Below, piece after piece: positions 11,079 through 22,788 of a stretch of 64,000 nt of DNA (the stretch's first letter is position 1; every line of letters starts with the position of its first letter). The DNA comes from Begonia masoniana. Lineage: Eukaryota; Streptophyta; Magnoliopsida; Cucurbitales; Begoniaceae. Made by a program: the position numbers and the translations under genes. The stretch spans positions 14,539,143 through 14,603,142 of the forward strand of contig CM039502.1 of the NCBI GenBank assembly GCA_022432975.1. The letters run 5' to 3'. Below the pieces are notes generated by a model, which did no database searches, had not been told where the DNA came from, and worked only from the letters and a program-made list of their open reading frames with translations.

Positions 11079-12060
11079 GTGCTCCGCGAATTCCGAGTGA
11101 GACTCGGGCCGGAGGAGAGGTGCTCTGCGAATTTCGAGTGAGACTCAGGCCGGAGGTGAGATGCTCCGCGAATTTCGAGTGGGACTCGGGCCGGAGGTGA
11201 GGTGCTCCGCGAATTCCGAATGGGACTCGGGCCGGAGGTGATGTGCTCCGCGAATTCCGAGTGGGACTCGGGCCGGAGGTGATGTGCTCTGCGAATTCCG
11301 AGTGGGACTCGGGCCGGAGGTGATGTGCTCCGCGAATTCCGAGTGGGACTCGGGCAGGAGGTGATGTGCTCCGCGAATTCCGAGTGGGACTCGGGCCGGA
11401 GGTGATGTGCTCCGCGAATTCCGAGTGGGACTCGGGCAGGAGGTGATGTGCTCCGCGAATTCTGAGTGAGACTCGGGCCGGAGGTGATGTGCTCGGCGAA
11501 TTCCCAGTGGGACTCGGGCCGGAGGTGATGTGCTCCGCGAATTCTGAGTGGGACTCGGGCAGGAGGTGATGTGCTCCGCGAATTCCGAGTGGGACTCGGG
11601 CCGGAGGTGATGTGCTCCGCGAATTCCGAGTTGGACTCGGGCCAGAGGTGAGGTGCTCCTCGAATTCCGAGTGGGACTCGGGCCGGAGGTGAGGTGCTCC
11701 GCGAATTCCGAGTGGGACTCGGGCCAGAGGTGATGTGCTCCGCGAATTTCGAGGTGGACTCGGGCCGGAGGTGATGTGCTCTGCGAATTTCGAGTGGGAC
11801 TCGGGCCGGAGGTGATGTGCTCCGCGAATTCCGAGTGGGACTCGGGCCGGAGGTGATGTGCTCCGCGAATTCCGAGTGGGACTCCGGCCGGAGGTGATGT
11901 GCTCCGCGAATTCCGAGTGGGACTCGAGCCGGAGGTGATGTGCTCCGCGAATTCCGAGTGGGACTCGGGCCGGAGGTGATGTGCTCCGCGAATTCCGAGT
12001 GAGACTCAGGCCGGAGGTGAAGTGCTCCGCGAATTCCGAGTGAGACTCAGGCCGGAGGAG
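11079..12060 (+). repeat. 41-bp minisatellite, about 24 copies
   Basis: The unit begins GTGCTCCGCGAATTCCGAGT and continues GGGACTCGGGCCGGAGGTGAT. Each unit holds CCGAGT-GGG-ACTCGG, a perfect 6-bp inverted repeat around a 3-base spacer, and an EcoRI-type GAATTC. Copies differ by single changes. The related LTR at 57911 lacks this array at the matching place, so it expanded, or was lost, after the copies split. Confidence 0.95.
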
Positions 12061-12109
12061 GTAAGCAGGTTAAGGGTCGTAGGTACGTATGTGATGGGAA
12101 GTCGTCGGT

Positions 12110-13560
12110 AGTTGGTCAGTATGTAGGCAGTGAGCTTTGTGAGGGTTGTGGGAGTAGGTAGTGAGCCTTGTGAGGGTTGTGGGACAATTGTACGTAGATG
12201 GTGAGCCTTGTGAGGGTTTGACAGTTGTACGTAGATGGTGAGCCTTGTGAGGGGTTTGGGACAGTTGTACGTAGATGGTGAGCCTTGTGAGGGTTGTGGG
12301 ACGGTTGTATGTAGGCAGTGAGCTTGTGAGGGTTGTGGGAGTAGGTAGTGAGCCATGTGAGGGTTGTGGGAGTAGGTAGTGAGCCTTGTGAGGGTTGTGG
12401 GACAGTTGTACGTAGATAGTGAGCCTTGTGAGGGGTTTGGGACAGTTGTACGTAGATGGTGAGCCTTGTGAGGGTTGTGGGACGGTTGTATGTAGGCAGT
12501 GAGCTTTGTGAGGGTTGTGGGAGTAGGTAGTGAGCCTTGTGAGGGTTGTGGGACGTTGTACGTAGATGGTGAGCCTTGTGAGGGTTGTGGGACAATTGTA
12601 CGTAGATGGTGAGTCTTGTGAGTGTTGTGGGACAGTTGTACGTAGATGGTGAGCCTTGTGAGGTTGTGGGATGGTTTTATGTAGGCAGTGAGCTTTGTGA
12701 GGGTTGTGGTAGTAGGTAGTGAGCCTTGTGAGGGTTGTGGGACAGTTGTACGTAGATGGTGAGCCTTGTGAGGTTGTGGGATGGTTTTATGTAGGCAGTG
12801 AGCTTTGTGAGGGTTGTGGGAGTAGGTAGTGAGCCTTGTGAGGGTTGTGGGAGTAGGTAGTGAGCCTTGTGAGGGTTTTGGGACAGTTGTACGTAGATGG
12901 TGAGCCTTGTGAGGGGTTTGGGACAGTTGTACGTAGATGGTGAGCCTTGTGAGGTTGTGGGACGGTTGTATGTAGGCAGTGAGCTTTGTGAGGGTTGTGG
13001 GAGTAGATAGTGAGCCTTGTGATGGTTGTGGGACAGTTATACGTAGATGGTGAGCCTTGTGAGGGTTGTGGGACAGTTGTACGTAGATGGTGAGTCTTGT
13101 GAGTGTTGTGGGACAGTTGTACGTAGATGGTGAGCCTTGTGAGGGTTGTGGGATGGTTTTATGTAGGCAGTGAGCTTTGTGAGGGTTGTGGTAGTAGGTA
13201 GTGAGCCTTGTGAGGGTTGTGGGACAGTTATACGTAGATGGTGAGCCTTGTGAGGGTTGTGGGACGGTTGTACGTAGGTAGTGAGCCTTGTGAGGGTTGT
13301 GGGACGGTTGTACGTAGATGGTGAGTCTTGTGAGGGTTGTGGGACGGTTGTATGTAGGCAGTGAGCCTGGTAAGGGTTGTGAGATAGTTGTACGTAGGTA
13401 GTGACCTTTGTGGGGATTTTTGGAACGGTTGTATGTAGGTGGTGAGTCTGGTGGGTTTGTGGGTAAGTCGTGCATAGGTGGAGAGTAAGTCGTGCGTAGG
13501 TTGTAAGTTTGGTGAGGTTGTGGGTCATGGTATGTAAGTTGCGAGTCTTGCGTACGTGGT
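12110..13560 (+). repeat. About 40-bp minisatellite with shorter 31-bp variants
   Basis: The common 40-bp unit is GGACAGTTGTACGTAGATGG plus TGAGCCTTGTGAGGGTTGTG; a shorter form reads GGAGTAGGTAGTGAGCCTTG plus TGAGGGTTGTG. Roughly 35-40 units in mixed higher-order order. The antisense strand is free of stops for long stretches only because of the repeat. The same unit recurs at 59225-59830. Confidence 0.93.
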
Positions 13561-14402
13561 CAAGGTTAAAATCGAGGGATGGCCATACGTAACGCCTCGG
13601 GGACCGTTATAAAGGTAAATAGTGCGGTGTGGAGTTTGGTTGTAACTTGTGGACCCTGTTCCTGGAGGAACCGGGACGGCGGTGACGTGTCGGTAAACAG
13701 TGCGGTGTACGGACTGACTGACCGGTGCGGTTACATTCCAAACCTTGGTGTGATGCGATGCGGTGAGATGATGACAACGTGTGTAGAGACCTGCATGTAT
13801 TAGGATTGCATAACCAGTTTTCATGCTTCGCGTTTATTTTTCAGCACTTTACTTGCTAAGCTTTGAGCTTACGGTGTGTTTTGTGATGTAGGTACTGCTA
13901 AGCTGGTGGGTGTGCACTGAGAGTCTGACTAGGAGTAGGTGGCAGTTGGTGGCGTGCGACCAGGGCCCCGGTTGATGACAGTGTTAGGGCGACCCGACCC
14001 AGGAGGAGCCGTAGTATGGTGTTAATAAGGAGTAGAACTTTTTGTCTTTTGTGAGAGTAGTTGTATTGTTGTATATAGTCATAGTTAAGGGTGATATGTC
14101 GCCCTATACTGTGGACTTTCTTCACTTAGGGATGTTAGTATTTTTAGTTTCCCTCTTTACTGCTATTTGGCGATTTTGTATGCTGGATAGTTGAGTAGGA
14201 GTATTCTGGATTGGTTGAGATTTATTCGTTTGCAGGTACTTAGCATTTTGGGGGCCCCATTTTTAGGCGTTACTCTGTCGAAATTTCCTAGGAGGGCGTC
14301 GTGGTGCTTAATGGTTAGGATTAAGACAAATTAGTGAGTCGTTTAGCTCTGTGTAGTCCCTGTAGCGAACCGGGAATCCGGGTAGATTTTCGGGGCGTTA
14401 CA

Positions 14403-14879
14403 TACTCGGTGGAGCCTATAGTGTTAAAAAAATGAAGTGATGCGATGTTAGGTGAGTTTGATTGAACCAAATATCAAATTTGTAAGACAACTTGTCATCT
14501 TAATGGGAGAGATTCAAGTTGAATTTCAAAGACTTTAATGTATGTGAATATGTAAAGGTTTTAATAAAAAAGATTGTAATAACAATTATACCAATTACAA
14601 GGATGCTTTGACTTGGATATTTGAATAACTAGCATATTCTTCATTGTTTATGTAATAATATGAAAAGTTGGTTACGTCATTTGCTTATATTTAAATGATG
14701 CAAATATGATATAATGGAGATTATAAGTTTTAGAGTACTACAAATGCATGATTAGAAATAAAATAGAGGATTATACATAATAAGAGATAAAAATAGAAAT
14801 TGTTTTCACTTAACAATTTGCGTATTCTTGCACATTTGAATTAAGAAAGAGAATTACGTTTGAATAATGTGATTTGGAG
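14403..14879. other. AT-rich DNA, no gene seen
   Basis: It holds the right TSD copy TACTC and sequence of unknown origin; no ORF above about 60 codons and no clear repeat pairing. Confidence 0.5.
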
Positions 14880-15400
14880 TTTTGTAACTTAAGTTATACA
14901 TGTTTGAAATCGATTAAATCAGTTTTATCGTTAAACTGCACTGTTTTGGTTAATCACTCTAAATTGGATTTTCGAGTGAGAATTTGGAGAAGGTTATTAA
15001 AGAAGAAATGTTCTAAACATCTTAAAATATGTGGCCATGTAATAAAATAGACAACCTATGAGGTGGTGCCATATGTCACAGAAGGATTAGTGACTAATCA
15101 TGTCATTAAGATGTAATTAAGGGTTAATTAGGATGAAGTAATCATGATTAACTAAGTTAATCTTGGTAATTAGCTTAATACTAATATAAATTAATTATTT
15201 TAAACTAAGTAATATTAAAGAATAATTAATGTTGTATTTTTGCAATTTTATACAAATTAAAAGGTGAAATGGTCATTTTACCTTAATGATTAAGGGTAAA
15301 ATGGTCAATTGCCAAAACAGAGATCTAGAAACTCTCCTTAAATCAGGAGAGGTCGTTCTTCCTTGCTGCAAAGCAGAGAGGAGAGTGAAGAGAAAAAGAG
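14880..15400 (+). repeat. Inverted-repeat arm, left (partner 19240-19600)
   Basis: Blocks such as AATCACTCTAAATT, GTGGCCA...AATAAAAT, GGATTAGTGA and AGTTAATCTTGGT recur in the same order on the reverse strand of 19240-19600. The arms are diverged with indels. They look like two copies of one repeat family in opposite orientation rather than a young palindrome. Confidence 0.7.
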
Positions 15401-15439
15401 AGGATAAAAGAGGGTTTTGAGAAAATTTGGAAAAAAAAT

Positions 15440-16330
15440 TGAGAAAAATAGTGGGTTTTTGAAGAAGTGCTCTATAGAGAAGTTGTTTAAAGCACTAAAA
15501 AGAGTGGATCAAATCTTAGCTTTGAGAATCAATGTAAGAGGTATGTAATTCTAATTCTTAAAAAATTAGAATTTTATGTAATTTGCTAGAATAAATGGAG
15601 ATTTTACCCTATGAATAGTCAATTATTGACGAATGTTAATTACGTGAAATATTGAGTGTTGGAGATTGAATGAAGGAGTTGAAATCAGATTATAAGTAGA
15701 GTTTTTGACTCCGAAATGTAAATGTGTAAATTGTGTTTAAGTTATATGTTGAAAAATTGTACAATTTTATTACATTGTTAATAATTTCTAGTTATCTTTT
15801 TTAACATGGTTTAGGGGATAGAACTAAAGGGTGATTAAGTAAGTTGGTAATAATACTTCATGCATCATTTGGTATGTTAAACAACAAGAATGTGCATGAT
15901 CCATATTACATGCATTATATTACGTATTTATATGCATTCAATGTATGCAAAGAGTAGATACTTAAATCATGCATCATGAACTATTTATATGTACGAATAG
16001 TATTACGGGAGGTATGATTGCTCACATTCGAACTCAATATATCTCACCGGATACGTATTGTATGACGTATGTAAAACACGAGAAATAGAAGAGGAGTAAC
16101 TGTAAGTTGCTCTTGGGTTGAAAATTTTCAGCCCTCTAGAGGTATATTATATATGATGTACGCATTTGTTGTGAACACCACAAGTAAGGGACTACATAGT
16201 GTGTGCGACTTTACATACGATGAGTTATATGATCATGCATATTAACATTCATAATAACATGTTAATACGATACTTGCTAAAGTGGAATTCCTTAATTAAA
16301 TAGAATTTAATTTATGACAAAATTGGGAAC
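15440..16330 (+). repeat. Direct repeat copy 1 (partner 17518-18400)
   Basis: From ATAGTGGGTTTTTGAAGAAG to the AAATAGAATTTAATTTATG run, this stretch is repeated at 17518-18400 with moderate divergence and small indels. It includes AATGTAAGAGGTATGTAATT, a possible splice-donor region, and several ATGCAT-rich runs. It is probably LTR-derived, but I see no TG...CA pair with a TSD. Confidence 0.85.
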
Positions 16331-17517
16331 AGAAAACTAAGATAACATTCTAATTTTATACATAGCTAGATTTTGCTTTGGAGTAGATTTCCGTAAAGCT
16401 CTCATGATTCTCTTCAGTGATAAGTCACAAACTTGCCTTTTGTCTTTCCCTGCATTGAAAAATGTATTAGTGTTGTGGGAGAATGGAGATCAAGGTGCAG
16501 TTAATTTCATTTTCTTTTGATTTTGATTCGGTATCTTAATTCTTTTTAGGCTGATCAAGTTATGTGACAAAATTATGAAAGAAATTATAGATGTTTCATA
16601 GGCTCTGTTGTGCTAGCAAGGGGATCCGGCAGTTAGATCCGATCATTTTTTTTGGACCTAGGATTTCTAGGAGTTCTTACAAATTCCTCTTACATGATGA
16701 AAAATAATTTGTATGAAAATGATCGAATTTTAACCAAAAATATTGATCCCCTTATTTATCGTTTTAGTAAACCGGTTTTTCATAAAACCAAACGATATCT
16801 ATGTTATCGCTTTTACAAAGTAAAAGGGTCAACATTCATGGGCTAAGAGTAGTCCATGATTTATTTTTTTCTGAGCTAATTTTCTAGGAGTTTCTTTCAA
16901 GAGAAAGTGACGAAAAATGGGAAAGGAAACCTAAAGAAAAAAAAAGAAAGAAATCTTTACTTAGGAAGAGCGGAAGAGCAGACAGAGAGTGAAATCAGCT
17001 CCTCCAAGGTAATTTTTGTTGTTCCATATATTTCTTTTCTAAAGGATAAAAGTTTTGAGGGTTTGGTTTGGCAATTTCCACTCATTTCAGATCTCGTAAT
17101 ACAACGATGACGCCGGTAGTCGACCTTTTCTTCCTTCCTACTGGACACCTCCCGCATGTCATCCTTCCTTCTTTTGCGACACTATCCAGCGAAGAAGACG
17201 AACTTCACTTTCTTAATGAGCTTGTATGGTGCCTAGTGAGCAAGCTTGATAAAAGGCTACCGTACATTATCAAGGGTCATATTCACCCGTGATGGCGGAC
17301 GGTTGCCCAAGGCAGCGCACGGTTGCTCGTGCTCGCCGGAGCCAACTATCTTCTCATGATATGTTGCTTATATGGTTAAAATTTCAGGCTAATTCGATAT
17401 CATTTGGTATGTTTTTCAGATTAGCCAACTTCGTGCATGGCCGAAGGGCGAGAATATATTCTTTTTAAGTAATTATATTCCTTACATGATACTCTATTTT
17501 ACTTTAAAAATTTGAGA
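16331..17517. other. Spacer between the direct repeats, no gene recognised
   Basis: It contains small open frames at 16652-16846 (64 codons, frame reads through FLGVLTNSSYMMKN and KTKRYLCYRFYKVKGS) and 17068-17292 (74 codons). Neither has a motif I recognise. A purine-rich stretch near 16900-16990 precedes CTCCAAGGTAATTTTT, a possible donor. Function unknown. Confidence 0.35.
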
Positions 17518-18400
17518 AATATAGTGGGTTTTTGAAGAAGTGTTCTACAGAGAAGTTGTTGAGAACTACGAAAGGTCCTAAAGCACTAAAAAGAGTGAAT
17601 ATAATTTTAGCTTTGATAATCAATGTAAGAGGTAAGTAATTCTAATACTTAAAAAAATAGAATTTTATGTAATTTGTTAGTATAGGTGGAGATTTTAGCC
17701 TATTAGTGGTCAATTATTGATGAATGTTAATTACGTGAAATATTGAGTACTGGAGATTGAATGAAGGAGTAGAAATCATATTTATAAGTAGAGTTTTCTA
17801 CTCAAAAATGTAAATATGTAAATCGGTTTTAAGCTATATGTTGAAAAAATGCACAATATTATTACATTGTTAATAATTCTAGTTATCTTTTTTAACATAG
17901 TTTATGGGATAGAATTAAAGGGTGATTATGTAAGTTGGTAATAATAATTTATGCATCATTTGGTATCCTAAACAACAAGAATGTGTATGATCCCTATTAC
18001 ATGCATTATATTACGTATTTATATGCATTCAATATATGCATAGAGTAGATGCTTAAACCATGCATCATGAACTATTTATATGTACGAATAGTATTACAGG
18101 AAGTATGATTGGTTACATTCAAACCCAATATATCTCACCGGCTACGTATTGTGTGATGTATGTAAAACACGAGAAATAAAATGGGAGTGATTGTGAGTCC
18201 CTTTTGAGTTGAAAATCTCCAGCTCTTCGGAGGTATATTATATAAGATGTATGCAATTATTAAGAACACCACCAGTAAGGGGCTAAATAGTGTGTGCATC
18301 ATTATATACGATAGGTTATATGATTATGCATATTAATATTCATAATATGTTAACACAGTACTTGCTAAAGTGTAATTAAATAGAATTTAATTTATGCACT
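17518..18400 (+). repeat. Direct repeat copy 2 (partner 15440-16330)
   Basis: Second copy of the approximately 0.9-kb repeat. Relative to copy 1 it has a short extra block (AACTACGAAAGGTCCT near 17565) and substitutions throughout. The flanking upstream sequence differs from copy 1, so only this part was duplicated or the flanks have changed. Confidence 0.85.
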
Positions 18401-19951
18401 GAGCATTCAAATAATAGCATTGTTGTATGAAAGACATGATGTTCATATCATACATTCTTAAGCGAGTCAACCACATAAAGATTATTATTTCCTTTTCCAC
18501 ATCCACTTCAATCTCATCCTTCTTTGATCATTTTAATGAAAACCATTTCATATCATCAACAATGAATTACAATATCAATCCAAAAGATCAACTATCTTCA
18601 TCACTCTTTTAACCAAATCAAACAATTACCAAACCTTTTATTACTAAAATGCTTCACCAAATATGCAATATATGCACAAATTATTCTTTATCAACATTCT
18701 ATTAATGTAATGACTGACTTTTATGCCTTCAATTTATCACACAAATCTCATGTTCATATAACATAATCTAAACATAACATTGACCATAATCATTTCATCT
18801 CACTATACAAACTTTGTCACCAAACATTTTTAATGATTAAACATATCAATTCTAGCTTTTAATCCATCAACACCACTAAACTTCAGCCAATTCAATCCAC
18901 TATTGATTATATATTGTTAACATGCAACTCAAGAATCCATCATTTTCTGAAGTTAATTTGTGTAATTTTAACCCTAGTTTAGAAAATACAAAGATTAGAA
19001 ACTCTTAGCTCTTTGCTGCCTTATTTTTTTCACTTACACAAATTAATTCTTGGCTCAAATGGATGCTTTTAATGACAGGAACAACTTTCCTCGAGGGATT
19101 GAATATCAAATTACCTTTCTTCCCCTTCAACTTCACACTTTTACTTTCTTTCTCCCCACTTTCTATCTTACTTCCCTCTCTCTTTTCCCCTATGTACCAA
19201 CACGAAATGTCTTGAATTTTCAGCCCTCTCCATCTTTTTCTAGAGAGATCTTAGCATGAATTTACCATTTTATCCCTTTTGTCCATTGGAATGTACCATT
19301 TTACCCTTTTATTAGCATAAAATTGCAAAACTATCACATAATTAGCTTAATATAATAACTTGGATTATTTCTAAGCTAATCACCAAGATTAACTTAACAT
19401 TAATTACACATTAATCACACCATTAATCACTAATCCTTACGTGACACGTGGTGCCAATTCATTGGTTGTCCATTTTATTGTCTGGCCACAATATTTAAGA
19501 AGTTAGAAACATTCCTCTTTTAATAAAATTCTCCAAATTTCAACTCTAAAATCTAATTTAGAGTGATTTATCAAAATAATGCAGTTTTAAATCAAATATA
19601 GATCAATCAACTTTAAAATTGAATAATTTTTATTACATACATTTTATTCCTTTCATTTTAAGGTCATTCTCTTTCTCTATATGTCTACTTTATCACTGTA
19701 AATTTTTAAATTATCTGAGCACCCCAAAATTTGTTATTGAATATACATTTAAACGTACTCAAGTGACCAAAATTCACTTGTATCATGGAAAGTGTTTTAT
19801 ATCACTTCTAATCTCATTTAGTTACTTCAATTTGTAATTATTATATTAATTTAACCAGGACCATCACAAAATACATGCAAATAAATAAAAATCCAACATG
19901 TTTTAAGATTGCACATTATTGTGGGATCGATTTACCCTGACAGGGGGAAGT
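18401..19951 (-). repeat. Minus-oriented copy of the 14.9-kb repeat family
   Basis: Its right part (19240-19600) is the reverse complement of 14950-15370; the pyrimidine-rich run 19095-19260 matches the purine-rich run 15340-15450 in mirror sense. A comparable block exists at 7440-8700. A run CACAAAATACATGCA at 19866-19880 also occurs directly after the right LTR at 31194. No coding potential seen. Confidence 0.6.
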
Positions 19952-20630
19952 CACAATGTAACACCCAATAATTTTGCCATGTAAATATTTCTTGAATTAT
20001 TAAATGGGATTAATGGGAATATTTATACAATGCGTGTTTTTACGAATTTGCCAATGTTTTCAATTGAATATGTGTGATTCGTAAAACCGGTTTGTGGAAC
20101 TAAATAGTAATTTAGTTAAAAACCAATGGAAGGGCAAAATAGGGAGCCAATTAAGGTTGGTGGGAGGATGCCAATGATTGAGTGACACCTGACAACTTGT
20201 TGAAGAAGCCATGTTCTTTTTCTCTTCCCTCCTACGTGAAACCCTTATTTCTCATCTGCTTCTTTCCACTACTCTCTGTTTTCTTTCTTCCAAGCGACAA
20301 ACACCCTTCGAAGCTCCTTCGAACTCCTCAGTTTTCTTCTGTTTCTCTACCTAAGGTAAACATCTACTAAAGCTAATGAGCTTGAATAAGTTAAAATGTG
20401 AGTTTTGTTGGAGTTTGAGGTTACGATAATTTGGAGTTAACTCACTGTTTTTACATGAAAACACGTTTGTTTGTTTTCTAAAGGTTTGAATGGAGCTTGA
20501 AGCTTATTCTACTAAGTTATTAGTTAGCATTTGCAGCTTGTTAATTTTCCCTCTTCGTGCATGTCATAGGTCCGTGCATCACCAAGGCAACACGTTCAAG
20601 ACTCTCAACTCCACAGCAAACAGGTAAGTT

Positions 20631-20669
20631 CATACATATAAGTTTGGCCCTTAAGGCCCTACAATACGG
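20631..20669 (+). promoter_or_regulatory. Splice-donor-like site and hairpin motif (5' LTR)
   Basis: CAG|GTAAGTTCATAC is followed by GGCCCTTAAGGCC and CTACAATACGG. It is the same arrangement as at 4187-4234. In the 3' LTR of this element the donor G has become A (29151-29156), which would abolish a site there. Confidence 0.55.
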
Positions 20670-21111
20670 AGGTACTAGGTTTTATGTTGTCGGGATTTCT
20701 ATTGGGTAGTTAAACCGTAGGTTATGTTTTAGGTTAAGTGTGTTTTGTTTTATATCCTGCTTATTGTTTTGTTGCCTGTCTATGAATGTTCATGCATACA
20801 CGTTTTCTCTGAAAGTCATGAAAATTTTTTCTGCACATGGTTTGAAATTAAGTAAGATAAAACCTGTAATGAAATGTATGATTAGGTGTGGACGAGGACT
20901 GGCATCCTGTCATGTACTCCTGTTATGTCCTGTTGTGGCATATACTCCTGTTACGCCAGCTCTTCCTCCCACTTATACCTTCCTGTCCAGTGAGATGTAA
21001 TGTAATGTAATGTTCATGTATTTGAAAATGTTCATGCATAGCACGTGCATCACTTTGCATTGTATGTTCTTACTGAGCTCTAGGCTCATAGTTGAACTCC
21101 TTGTTGTAGGT

Positions 21112-21162
21112 ATGGATCCTCCTGAAGAGGACATTGTGCCTCAAGATGATGAGTTGATGTAG
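21112..21162 (+). other. LTR micro-ORF, 16 codons (MDPPEEDIVPQDDELM)
   Basis: Two bases after the acceptor-like TTGTAG. Compare MHPPQEDIVPQNDELM at 29646 in the 3' LTR and shorter relatives at 4673 and 43981. Confidence 0.35.
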
Positions 21163-21609
21163 TTGACGGAATGAGCTCATGGGTTGGTTGCTACAGCAAG
21201 ACATATTTCTGTCCCGAGGTTTAAGTTTTGTTTTAAGTAAAGTTCATGTCTGTAAACTCTACTAGGATTCTGTTGGTTTTGTTTTAAAACTCTGTTGGGA
21301 TTTTGTTGGAAATTTGGATAATATATAGGTTCTGATGTTTAAGTTTTTTTTAAAACCTCTGTATTTGACAGTTGTATGTATATTTTGAAATATTCTGGAA
21401 TTGCCTTGAGTTCTTTCTATTGGTCTGTGCATGGATGGTCTCTGGTTTTAGAGTTATCCATGCAGTTTGATTTCTTAAACTCCTGTCATGTTTTCTGTTA
21501 TGTCCGAAAATCATGTTCTGAATCGTTCTTTTTAGAATTTGAAACTTTTATGCCATCTGTTTTTTTATGCTCCCTGTTCGTATGTCTTCCTGCCAAAAGT
21601 TGTCAAATT

Positions 21610-22110
21610 TCTGTATGTAGTTCACATCCACAGGTGAAAAGTGCATTTCTACCTGTATCCACCACTGCCTTTAAAGTTTATTTCTGTCTGTAGTTCACAT
21701 CCACCGGTGAACTCATTTCTGTTTGTAGTTCACATCCACCGGTGAACTCATTTCTGTCTATAGTTCACATTCACCGGTGAACTCATTTCTGTCTGTAGTT
21801 CACATCCACCGGTGAACTCATTTTTGTCTGTAGTTCACATCCACAGGTGAACAGTGCATTTCTGCCTATATCCAACGCTGCCTTTAAAGTTCATTTTTGT
21901 CTGTAGTTCACATCCACCGGTGAATTCATTTCTGCATGTATCCACCGCTGCCCTTTTAAAATCATATCCACCGCTGCCATTAAAATTACATCTTCTGTCT
22001 GACGTCAGCTACATCTTCCGCCTGATGTCATCTGCCCCCATCTTCTGCCCAGTTCACCTCTACCGGTGAACAGTAATCTTCTGCCTGTAGTTCACATCTG
22101 CCGGTGAACA
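21610..22110 (+). repeat. 35-bp tandem repeat with ATCCACCGGTGAAC core (5' LTR)
   Basis: The unit is TTCACATCCACCGGTGAACT plus CATTTCTGTCTGTAG, in about five regular copies (21684-21860), then diverged copies with ATCCACCGCTGCC and CCGGTGAACAGT. The core TTCACATCCACCGGTGAA is nearly an inverted repeat (TTCAC...GTGAA). Confidence 0.9.
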
Positions 22111-22628
22111 GTCCACTACTGCTTGTAAATTATGTCTTCTGCCCAGTTTATTTACTTCTTTTGCCCTATATCACCCGACCCCGTCACTCACTGTAGCCTT
22201 TCTTCCGGCATAACTTCTAGTTTTGTTTCTCATTTTTATTAGGTTTTCCACTGCATGTCAAGTCGTTCATTTCTGTCTGTTTATTTTTATTGTTCAAATT
22301 TTGGTGTTCTAATCCTCTCGTTGTCTGCCAGGACCCTGTTTAAGTCGAAGTGGAGTCTTAGTGAGAATTCCAGAACTGTTTTCATTTCTCCCTGCTTCCA
22401 GCCTTCCTGCTTTTCTTCTGGCATTCATTTTGCATTACGATTTTTACTGTTTCCCGTTTTACTTTCAAATCTAGAGAATATTTTCTTTCTCTGTAAAGTT
22501 TTCAAGGGTTTGTTTTAAAAGTCCAGTCTGTTTTCTGTTTAAACAAAAAAAAAATATGTTTTGTTTTCTGTTAAATGTCCGGAGTGATGGCTCCTCGGCC
22601 TCGATTGGGTTTGGGGTTGTCACAGTTA

Positions 22629-22640
22629 TGGTATCAGAGC
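22629..22640 (+). other. Primer-binding site TGGTATCAGAGC
   Basis: It lies five bases after the 5' LTR and matches the 3' end of initiator methionine tRNA in complement, the usual primer of plant gypsy elements. Confidence 0.93.
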
Positions 22641-22788
22641 CCTAAATCAGGTTTTAAAAGCGATTATATAAATGTCTGGCTACACAACCCGCCACGTGAG
22701 ATCGCTCCACCAACTGTAAATGTTTAAGTTCTCGTAAAAGTTTCTGTTTATTAAATTTAGTTATTCTATTTATAGGATTTTCTTAGAA

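Larger units (their letters stand above)
9588..14402 (+). mobile_element. Ty3/gypsy solo LTR, family G2 (4815 bp), TSD TACTC
   Basis: It begins TGTAATACCCC and ends GGGGCGTTACA, with the direct repeat TACTC on both sides (9583-9587 and 14403-14407). There is no primer-binding site, purine tract or coding region inside, so it is one LTR left after LTR-LTR recombination, or a non-coding element. The length is extreme because two minisatellites occupy 11079-13560. A related LTR lies at 57911-63495; both share the ends, the promoter-proximal part and the motif CAGGGCCCCGGTTGATGAC near the 3' end. Confidence 0.92.
19957..22624 (+). repeat. 5' LTR of the complete G1 element (2668 bp)
   Basis: It starts TGTAACACCCAATAATTTTG and ends GGGGTTGTCACA, directly before the primer-binding site. 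It contains a donor-like CAG|GTAAGT with GT at 20634, the hairpin motif at 20646-20669, an acceptor-like TTGTAG ending at 21109, a micro-ORF at 21112 and ATCCACCG-type tandem repeats at 21600-22110. Confidence 0.95.

Noticed and set aside
12006..13475. A 489-codon open frame on the minus strand (Thr/Pro/His-rich), plus overlapping 159- and 163-codon frames
   Set aside because: It is the antisense of the 40-bp minisatellite; the unit lacks stops in these frames, and the frame changes every unit. No start context or domain.
9588..14402. A TRIM/LARD-type complete element instead of a solo LTR
   Set aside because: No internal primer site, purine tract or pair of direct terminal repeats could be found; a solo LTR is simpler.
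16652..16846. 64-codon frame with a vaguely organellar look
   Set aside because: I could not match it to any plastid or mitochondrial gene; kept only as an unrecognised spacer note.
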